From an uncultured Aliterella sp. (GTDB taxonomy: Bacteria > Cyanobacteriota > Cyanobacteriia > Cyanobacteriales > Chroococcidiopsidaceae), in the NCBI GenBank assembly GCA_905479905.1, contig CAJQOK010000535.1, positions 1-9,300 on the forward strand: 9,300 bases of DNA, in the 5' to 3' direction. Below are positions 1 to 4,878 of this stretch, piece after piece; within the stretch, counting starts at the first letter, position 1; every line of letters starts with the position of its first letter. A program made the position numbers and the translations under genes. Below the pieces are notes generated by a model. That model ran no database searches. It was not told the origin of the DNA and was given only the letters and a program-made list of their open reading frames with translations.

Positions 1-771
1 CTTTAGTTTACTGCTGGTCAGGGGTCTATTTAGTATTCCCCGTTCTGCTAAAGAAATTGAACCTGTTTCTTCTGATACCACGACACAAATACAATTTTCT
101 ACCCGCTCGGTAATGCCCATCGCCGCCCGGTGACGGGTTCCTAGCTGACGGGAAGCGGTGCGCTCAGAAAGGGGCAATATTACCCCCGATGCCATAATTC
201 TCGAACCGCGAATCAATGTTGCTCCGTCGTGCAGTAAAGTTTTTGGCTGAAAAATTGTTTGCAATAGTTCCTTAGAAACTTCTGCATTTAGCTTTACTCC
301 TGGAACAGAAAAATAGCGATCGTCAAGGGGGCTATCGGTTTCCAACACCAGTAAAGCCCCAATACGATTTTGCGATAGTTCTTTAACCGCATCAACAATT
401 TCATCAACTACACTATCCGGCTTAGAAATATTGCTAGTCGCTGGTTGTAACAACTGTTTAAATTCTCCTCGCCCCAACTGTTCCAAAAATCGTCGAAACT
501 CTAATTGAAACACTACTGCCATTGCTACCGCCGAACCAACTACTAACTTTTCTAAGACAAAATTTAATAGTTCTAGGCGCAAAAGTGCGGATAAGCGCTC
601 GGCGAGGATTAGAATAATAAATCCCCGCACCATCCACAAAGTACGGCGTTCACCGACAATTACCAGCACCGTATAGGTGAGCGCCAACACCAAGCCCAAA
701 TCGAGAGTTTGAAGCAACAAAGGCTGCGCCCAGCTTAGGTTTGTCAGCCATTGCTTCCACAAATCTCTCAT
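1..771 (-). CDS. cdaA: CdaA-type membrane diadenylate cyclase, 3' end outside the window
   Basis: Makes the second messenger c-di-AMP from two ATP at the cytoplasmic membrane. I translated 257 residues from the ATG at 771-769 with no stop before base 1, so the C-terminus is missing, probably only a short tail given the usual 270-300 residue family length. The N-terminal ~95 residues contain about three hydrophobic helices (roughly 18-40, 43-66 and 74-90), as in the CdaA/YbbP family. The DAC domain follows, with the two signature motifs: D182-G183-A184 (LLHDGATLI) and R213-H214-R215 (GTRHRAAMG). Both are intact, so an active cyclase is expected. The gene starts 50 bases after the lysA stop on the same strand, so co-transcription is likely. 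No strong Shine-Dalgarno is seen; AAGG lies about 16 bases upstream. The family call is firm; the symbol rests on the three-helix plus DAC layout, which DisA lacks. Confidence 0.93.
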   Translation of the reverse strand, partial: MRDLWKQWLTNLSWAQPLLLQTLDLGLVLALTYTVLVIVGERRTLWMVRGFIILILAERLSALLRLELLNFVLEKLVVGSAVAMAVVFQLEFRRFLEQLGRGEFKQLLQPATSNISKPDSVVDEIVDAVKELSQNRIGALLVLETDSPLDDRYFSVPGVKLNAEVSKELLQTIFQPKTLLHDGATLIRGSRIMASGVILPLSERTASRQLGTRHRAAMGITERVENCICVVVSEETGSISLAERGILNRPLTSSKLK

Positions 772-821
772 TAGTTGCAAGTTTACCTTAAGGGGGTTAC
801 AGGGAGTATTTCTACTTATTA

Positions 822-2210
822 TTAACTGTTCAAGCGTTCTGGTAATAGGTCTTGGCGAATTAAATCTTGATAAGTTTCTCGTTGCAAAATAAGATTTGCT
901 TCACCTTGATTAACTAATACGGCTGCTGGACGGGGCAAACGGTTGTAGTTAGATGCCATGCTGTAATTGTAAGCACCCGTTGTCATGACAACGAGAATAT
1001 CTCCGGGGTTTGTAGTCGGTAAAGTTGCGTTTTTAATCACAATATCGCCAGATTCGCAGTGTTTTCCAGCTACTGTAACTGTTTGAGTTATAGGCGCAGA
1101 CATTTTATTAGCAACTACAGCACGATAAACCGATTGGTAAGTAATCGGACGAGGGTTATCAGACATACCTCCATCTACAGCAATATAGGTACGGATTTCG
1201 GGAATTACTTTTGATGAGCCGATAGTATAAGCTGTAATGCAAGCAGAACCCACAAGACTTCGCCCCGGTTCGCATAATAATTTAGGTAAAGGCAAGTTTT
1301 CTTGTTCGCAGGCATCTTTTACACCGTGACAAATAGTTTGTACCCATTCGTCAATACTTGGGGGATCGTCAGATTCGGTGTAACGTATACCTAAGCCACC
1401 GCCAACATTTAATTCGCTAATTTTTAGACTGTATTTCGCCGCTTTTTTAATCCACTGCACCATTACCGCACCTAAGTCTTGATGAGGTTGGCGTTCAAAA
1501 ATTTGCGAACCGATATGAGCGTGAAATCCCACAAAATTTAAACATTCTTGCTGACTTACAAAAGCAAATACTTCATCTAATTGGTTAGGATCGAAACCAA
1601 ATTTGCTATCTAAGTGACCCGTGCGGATGTATTCATGAGTATGACATTCAATTCCGGGAGTTAGCCGCAGCATAATACGGGTAGGGGCATTGATAGTTAC
1701 TAAATTGTGTAATTCTTGCCAATTATCGACCACAATCGTACATTTAGAGGTGATCGCATAGTTCAATTCTGAGACAGACTTATTATTGCCATGCAAGTAG
1801 AGTTTATCAGGTGTAACCCCCGCCTCTATTGCTGTATAGAGTTCGCCCCCGGATACTACATCAATACCCAAACCTTCAGAATGAGCGATCGCGCATATAG
1901 CCAAGCAACTCCAAGCTTTAGAAGCATATAGTACCTGAGACTGACCCGGATAGTAACGTTCCATTGCTTGTTTGTACTGACGGCAAGCAGTCCGCAGAGT
2001 TTCTTCGTCTAGGATGTATAGAGGCGAACCAAATTGTTCTACAAGATTAGGAACATCGCAACCGCCGATTTCTAACGCATCGCTAGAGTTAATTTTAGCT
2101 GTAAGCGGTAATAGTTCTTGGTTAGGGGAGTTTGTTGGAGTATGATTGGAATTGGGTAGATAACCCAAACCAGAATTTTCACTTTCTACAGGGTGAAACG
2201 TGGATACCAT
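822..2210 (-). CDS. lysA: Diaminopimelate decarboxylase
   Basis: PLP enzyme of the cytoplasm that converts meso-diaminopimelate to L-lysine and CO2, the last step of lysine synthesis; its substrate is also a peptidoglycan building block. The 462 residues show the fold type III features in order: the PLP lysine K98 in YASKAW, HAHIGSQ at 230-236, the glycine loop GGGLG at 270-274, EPGR at 314-317 for phosphate binding, the active-site cysteine C385 in HCESGD (384-389), and Y414 in TGAYNYSMAS. The first ~45 residues (up to LLPLTAK) precede the catalytic core and are a leader I associate with cyanobacterial LysA. The ATG at 2210-2208 was kept because the leader reads as one open segment, though a start a few codons downstream cannot be excluded. 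It is divergent from rimI and followed by cdaA, probably as one transcript. Confidence 0.96.
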   Translation of the reverse strand: MVSTFHPVESENSGLGYLPNSNHTPTNSPNQELLPLTAKINSSDALEIGGCDVPNLVEQFGSPLYILDEETLRTACRQYKQAMERYYPGQSQVLYASKAWSCLAICAIAHSEGLGIDVVSGGELYTAIEAGVTPDKLYLHGNNKSVSELNYAITSKCTIVVDNWQELHNLVTINAPTRIMLRLTPGIECHTHEYIRTGHLDSKFGFDPNQLDEVFAFVSQQECLNFVGFHAHIGSQIFERQPHQDLGAVMVQWIKKAAKYSLKISELNVGGGLGIRYTESDDPPSIDEWVQTICHGVKDACEQENLPLPKLLCEPGRSLVGSACITAYTIGSSKVIPEIRTYIAVDGGMSDNPRPITYQSVYRAVVANKMSAPITQTVTVAGKHCESGDIVIKNATLPTTNPGDILVVMTTGAYNYSMASNYNRLPRPAAVLVNQGEANLILQRETYQDLIRQDLLPERLNS

Positions 2211-2297
2211 AATTTAAAAGATATTCCTGAGTGGAATTGATAGATAGGAGTTAGTTGTTAATTTCTAGTGTACTAAGCGCTCGTACCAATAATTCGT
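2211..2297. promoter_or_regulatory. Divergent lysA / rimI promoter region
   Basis: These 87 bases separate two genes that face away from each other, so the start signals of both must lie here or inside the opposite gene. I find no convincing sigma-70 pair on either strand: TTGATA on the plus strand lacks a good -10 at 16-18 bases, and TTAACA on the minus strand likewise. The call rests on gene arrangement only. Confidence 0.4.
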
Positions 2298-2846
2298 GTG
2301 AATTTATTAGAACTTAAACCAATTACAACTTCAATGCTCAAAGCAGTAGTAGAACTAGACCAGTTATGCTTTGGCGGTTTGTGGACGATGGAAGGCTACG
2401 AACGAGAGATAGATAGCCCCAACGCCGATTTACTCGGTTTATCGCTTCGTGGCTATCCGGCATTTTTAGTAGGAATGGGGTGTTTGTGGGCAATTGTAGA
2501 TGAAGCGCATATTACAATTTTGGCAATACATCCCAGGTATCAAAGTCAAGGTTTCGGGCAATTTATATTGTTAGCAATGCTGAGATTGGCACAGAAAAGG
2601 GGATTAGAAAGAGCAAGTTTAGAAGTACGGACATCAAACAAGGGAGCGATCGCACTCTATCAAAAATTTGGTTTTAAAACGGCAGGAATTAGGAAACGGT
2701 ACTACTCAGATACGGGGGAAGATGCCTTAATTTTGTGGAAAGGAGGATTACAAGAAGTTGAATTTATCCAAAATGTAACAGCTTGGCAACAAGAATTGCG
2801 ATCGCGCATTGTTAAAGATACAGGCTACCAATTAAGAGTGCATTAG
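2298..2846 (+). CDS. rimI: Ribosomal-protein-alanine N-acetyltransferase (GNAT family)
   Basis: GNAT-fold enzyme that moves acetyl from acetyl-CoA to a protein N-terminus; the namesake target of RimI is ribosomal protein S18. The 182 residues match the RimI pattern: the acetyl-CoA loop HPRYQSQGFGQ (78-88, with Q82/Q84-G85-x-G87), the strand SLEVRTSNKGAIALYQKFGF (107-126), and the C-terminal GIRKRYY (130-136) typical of RimI. About 30 extra residues follow the GNAT core (from ~150), longer than the ~150-residue enterobacterial protein. The start is GTG at 2298-2300; no ATG in frame precedes the conserved N-terminus and no clear ribosome site is seen. It is divergent from lysA. The GNAT assignment is secure; the actual substrate in this organism is inferred. 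Confidence 0.88.
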   Translation: MNLLELKPITTSMLKAVVELDQLCFGGLWTMEGYEREIDSPNADLLGLSLRGYPAFLVGMGCLWAIVDEAHITILAIHPRYQSQGFGQFILLAMLRLAQKRGLERASLEVRTSNKGAIALYQKFGFKTAGIRKRYYSDTGEDALILWKGGLQEVEFIQNVTAWQQELRSRIVKDTGYQLRVH

Positions 2847-3085
2847 TTGCAACTTGCGATCGCCTTTTATTTTTAAATAATGCTCGTAATATTTTATTTT
2901 TTTGACCTTAACTTGATTTGCAGCGAGACAGTTATTTTAATATTCATTTGCCGCACTGATCTTATATTTTCTAGAGAATGTTAAATATAATAATTCCGTG
3001 TAATCTTTCTTACAAAGTAGATATACGAAATTGTTCTGTTTAATCTCCAAATATGGACGTTATACAGAAAATTTCTGCCTATCAT

Positions 3086-3168
3086 GCCTGACAATGGCTA
3101 GGGTGCTTGCACATCATAACTTAGCAAGAGATTATATTGAAAGATTGAATATAATAATATAGTTAGGC
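3086..3168 (+). repeat. Degenerate attC-like site, left of the HEPN-like gene
   Basis: GCCTGAC (3086-3092) and GTTAGGC (3162-3168) are inverted copies with one mismatch. They fit the attC outer core boxes RYYYAAC (one mismatch) and GTTRRRY (exact). The 14 bases from 3086 (GCCTGACAATGGCT) match 11 of 14 bases at 3822-3835 on the other side of the gene. Inner arms complementary in the attC manner are not obvious. So this may be a decayed recombination site or a coincidence; I lean only slightly to the former, because of the matching partner downstream. Confidence 0.27.
3131..3155. repeat. AT-rich perfect hairpin
   Basis: ATTATATT (3131-3138) and AATATAAT (3148-3155) are perfect inverted repeats with a 9-base spacer (GAAAGATTG). 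There is no T-tract and no G/C pair in the stem, so it is unlikely to terminate transcription. It could be an operator-like dyad or part of the folded attC-like element around it. The structure is directly visible; its role is unknown. Confidence 0.5.
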
Positions 3169-3178
3169 AGCAGCCTTT

Positions 3179-3209
3179 TTGCATGGCGAATAACAGTAGT
3201 TCTTATAAT
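3179..3209 (+). promoter_or_regulatory. Possible sigma-70 promoter of the HEPN-like gene
   Basis: TTGCAT (3179-3184) and a perfect TATAAT (3204-3209) are separated by 19 bases, slightly longer than ideal. Transcription would start near 3216, about 20 bases before the ATG. In an AT-rich stretch a chance TATAAT is not rare. Confidence 0.35.
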
Positions 3210-3236
3210 ATGTATGATTGAGCAATATCGTAAATT

Positions 3237-3827
3237 ATGGATGAACCGATAGATATTGAAATAGTTAGAACTGAAGCACTAAAAAAGCTGGGTAGAAATA
3301 TAGTTAATTTTTCAAAGATTGAAGGCATTTTAAAGTATTTACTTTCAGTTAGTCAGATTAACGAAATTGATGGATTATCAACCCGTAACTCGTTGCTTGA
3401 AAATCAGGAGAAATTTCGTAAGCAGACATTGGGTCGTTTAGTTCAGCAATTGCATAACACCGTACTAACTGATAATGACCAGTCTAAAACTCAACCCGAC
3501 TCTTCTGAATTAAGGGTATCTTTGTCATTTAAGGTTACCTATAGCGATTCGGATTTATTAAATATACAGAAACAGGCGCTCTTAGATATTGTGGTGGAAC
3601 GAAACAAGCTGATTCATCAAGATTTAGCGCTACTCGATACTAGCTCTATAGAAGACTACCGTAAGTTAATCAGTCTTCTAGATGAACAAAATCCTCGATT
3701 ATTAACTCATCTTGAAAATCTGGGTTGGATGCTAACCTCATTGATGGAGGGCTTAAAAGACCTTCAATCATTTACTAAATCACCAGACTTTTATCAGTTC
3801 ATACACTCTAGCCAATCCTATACCTAA
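3237..3827 (+). CDS. HEPN-like orphan protein, function unknown
   Basis: I do not recognise a named family. The 196 residues look mostly helical. An N-terminal amphipathic segment (residues 13-37, KKLGRNIVNFSKIEGILKYL) is followed by a polar linker (about 78-105). A central helix then carries ERNKLIH at 121-127. R122-N123-x-x-x-H127 fits the Rx4H rule of HEPN ribonucleases, where the residue after R is usually polar; HEPN proteins act in toxin-antitoxin, CRISPR and abortive-infection systems. No signal peptide or membrane helix is seen. The ATG is the first start after an in-frame TAA at 3231-3233; no ribosome site is visible. The stop codon lies inside the attC-like sequence ACCTAAC. The gene has no HIP1 site and no obvious antitoxin partner on the same strand. 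HEPN membership is inferred from one motif and the predicted helices; it could instead be a non-catalytic helical protein. Confidence 0.6.
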   Translation: MDEPIDIEIVRTEALKKLGRNIVNFSKIEGILKYLLSVSQINEIDGLSTRNSLLENQEKFRKQTLGRLVQQLHNTVLTDNDQSKTQPDSSELRVSLSFKVTYSDSDLLNIQKQALLDIVVERNKLIHQDLALLDTSSIEDYRKLISLLDEQNPRLLTHLENLGWMLTSLMEGLKDLQSFTKSPDFYQFIHSSQSYT

Positions 3828-3955
3828 CAAGGGCTTGCAACGAAACGGAGGCATACACTATCGGTTATGATGAAAAGTGTATAGCTGTCTGCTGAAGCCG
3901 TTAACTTCATTTACTCGCGTGGAGTTTAAAGTGCGATCGCACATAACCGTTAGTG
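3822..3955 (+). repeat. Degenerate attC-like site, right of the HEPN-like gene
   Basis: ACCTAAC (3822-3828) fits the attC R'' box RYYYAAC exactly and contains the stop codon of the upstream gene, the usual arrangement in integron cassettes. GTTAGTG (3949-3955) is a near match to GTTRRRY. The 134-base span is within the known attC length range (roughly 57-141). The flanking text also resembles attC arms: CTAACAAGGGCTTGCAACG on the left and CACATAACCGTTAG on the right. However, the inner arms next to the core boxes do not pair well; the best pairing is the inverted repeat at 3856-3955. No integrase is in the window. Confidence 0.32.
3856..3955. repeat. 100-bp element with 14-bp imperfect inverted ends
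   Basis: CACTATCGGTTATG (3856-3869) and CATAACCGTTAGTG (3942-3955) are inverted copies matching at 13 of 14 positions, with the single mismatch at 3861/3950. Inside lie a second dyad that overlaps the left end (ATACACT 3853-3859 with AGTGTAT 3876-3882), a small dyad TGAAG/CTTCA at 3893-3909, and the 12-base palindrome GTGCGATCGCAC (3931-3942) built on HIP1. The spacing suits a small non-autonomous mobile element or a long single-strand hairpin such as a folded recombination site. No target duplication was identified. Confidence 0.45.
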
Positions 3956-4043
3956 GTGTACGATGTCCGCGATTGAAAAAGAAAACTTTTCACTACTGCG
4001 ATCGCACCTGAAGCAACTAAACGATTAGCTTAAGTTTCAAATC

Positions 4044-4595
4044 CTATTGATTCATCAATCGTTTTACCTGGATTTGTACATTAGGAAAAGCTTGAGGCGA
4101 AACAACCCCAGTTGTAAAAATTTCTGCTGTAATATAGCGCCCATTTTCTAATTCTCGAAAAACTGAAACTTCCATACCAGCAAGATTTACTACCCAATAT
4201 TCAGCAATACCTGCTTCGCTATAAGTTGCTTTTTTCTCGTTTAGGTCTTTGCTAAGAGTAGCTAAGGAAAACTCAATTAGCCAGAAGATATCTTCGGGAT
4301 AGGGATGGTGTTCTAAATAGACTGTTCCTAATGGTTTGACGATCGCTAAATCTGGGATAGGTTCGGAGTTATTGGGGAGGGTAATCGGGTGCGCTTCGCG
4401 GATTTTAGCCCTAGCCCCTAGAATAGCCCGTAAATAATCCCCAACTTCGCTATTGTAATAAGCGTGGGCTTCTCCTTCTGGGGGCATAATTATAATATCT
4501 CCACGCAATAGCTCGACGGATTCGTTATCAAAAAGCCCCGCAGCGATCGCTTGATGGTAGCGTTCAATTGTCCATTTGTAAGTGGTAATAGTCAT
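4044..4595 (-). CDS. Uma2-family (DUF820) restriction-endonuclease-fold protein
   Basis: Member of the PD-(D/E)XK-fold family that is greatly expanded in cyanobacteria; the cellular role is not established. The 183 residues show the family layout: an N-terminal helix TIERYHQAIAAGLF (9-22), VELLRGDIIIMPPEGEAH (27-44), SEPIPDLAIVK (77-87) with the likely metal-binding D82, then IEFSLATLSKDLNEKKATYSEAGIAEYWVV (107-136). In this last block E108 and K121/K122 occupy the places of the catalytic E and K, so the active-site set looks intact. Length is normal. The start is the ATG at 4595-4593. It is convergent with the HEPN-like gene and divergent from clpC, alone in its own unit, with no partner gene. 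A short dyad (ATTGAT-TC-ATCAAT, 4046-4059) overlaps its 3' end but lacks a T-tract. Confidence 0.88.
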   Translation of the reverse strand: MTITTYKWTIERYHQAIAAGLFDNESVELLRGDIIIMPPEGEAHAYYNSEVGDYLRAILGARAKIREAHPITLPNNSEPIPDLAIVKPLGTVYLEHHPYPEDIFWLIEFSLATLSKDLNEKKATYSEAGIAEYWVVNLAGMEVSVFRELENGRYITAEIFTTGVVSPQAFPNVQIQVKRLMNQ

Positions 4596-4743
4596 AGCAA
4601 TCCAGCTTTAGAACTTGGATGTCTTTAGTATGGGTTTTTTAAACAAAATCTTGTTGATTTTTTGCTCCAGAGCGCGATCGCACGCTAATCTTATTTAAGG
4701 CATAGGAACTTATACTTATATGAAGCATTTAAAACAGCATACT

Positions 4744-4773
4744 TTTACAAAAAAATAAAAATTGTTTTCTAAT
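4744..4773 (+). promoter_or_regulatory. Candidate distal clpC promoter
   Basis: TTTACA (4744-4749, five of six to TTGACA) and TCTAAT (4768-4773, five of six to TATAAT) are spaced by 18 bases. Transcription would start near 4780, giving clpC a leader of about 100 nt. This start would lie downstream of the TTG at 4762, which argues against the longer ClpC reading frame being translated from this promoter. Confidence 0.42.
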
Positions 4774-4832
4774 AGTGGGGAAAACCGTACTGCTTGTAGC
4801 TATCATCATAAGACAGCCAGAAATATAGCCTG

Positions 4833-4841
4833 TGCTAAAAT
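4833..4841 (+). promoter_or_regulatory. Candidate proximal clpC promoter, extended -10 type
   Basis: Positions 4833-4841 read as a TGnTAAAAT-like extended -10 (TGCTAAAAT, with TAAAAT at 4836-4841). There is only a poor -35 upstream (AAGACA at 4810-4815, spacing 20). If used, the leader would be about 30 nt. Confidence 0.3.
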
Positions 4842-4860
4842 CAGCGTACTGGCAAGACTC

Positions 4861-4866
4861 AGGGGA
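4861..4866 (+). promoter_or_regulatory. Ribosome binding site of clpC
   Basis: AGGGGA sits 12 bases before the ATG at 4879 and is the only good purine-rich site in the leader. The spacing is somewhat long. It supports 4879 as the true start against the in-frame TTG at 4762, which has no comparable site. Confidence 0.55.
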
Positions 4867-4878
4867 ACCAAAAACGCT

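Larger units (their letters stand above)
2847..3236. other. AT-rich intergenic stretch without a gene
   Basis: These 390 bases contain no credible reading frame and no tRNA. Just after rimI comes a HIP1 site (2856-2863) and an AT-only palindrome, TTATTT-TT-AAATAA (2867-2880), too weak to call a terminator. From about 3086 the sequence changes character: an attC-like element (3086-3168), an 8-bp AT-rich hairpin (3131-3155) and a possible promoter for the next gene (3179-3209), each listed separately. The part from 2881 to 3080 shows nothing I can name. Confidence 0.6.

Noticed and set aside
2867..2880. AT-only palindrome after rimI as a terminator
   Set aside because: The stem has no G/C pair and is not followed by a clear T-tract of its own; too weak to call.
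3166..3180. AGGC-AGCA-GCCT followed by TTTTT (3165-3180) as a terminator
   Set aside because: Only four stem pairs, and it sits directly in front of the HEPN-like gene's own promoter candidate; the GTTAGGC box explains the bases at least as well.
2847..3236. tRNA or small RNA gene in the long gap after rimI
   Set aside because: No cloverleaf arms, T-loop or CCA-type end found on either strand by reading.
3974..3992. TGAAAA-AGAAAAC-TTTTCA hairpin between the HEPN-like and Uma2 genes as a bidirectional terminator
   Set aside because: Six mostly A/T pairs and no T-run on either side; could be chance.
3828..4043. CRISPR-like repeats because HIP1 sites recur (3933, 3998)
   Set aside because: The repeated unit is just the HIP1 octamer with unrelated flanks; no regular spacer-repeat pattern.
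3237..4595. HEPN-like gene and Uma2 gene as a toxin-antitoxin pair
   Set aside because: They are convergent, 216 bases apart, with independent signals; toxin-antitoxin genes are normally adjacent on one strand.
4762..4878. 39-residue N-terminal extension of ClpC starting at TTG 4762
   Set aside because: The canonical ClpC N-terminus MFERFTEKA begins at 4879 with AGGGGA before it. The extension has no family resemblance, and its TTG lies upstream of the likely transcription start.
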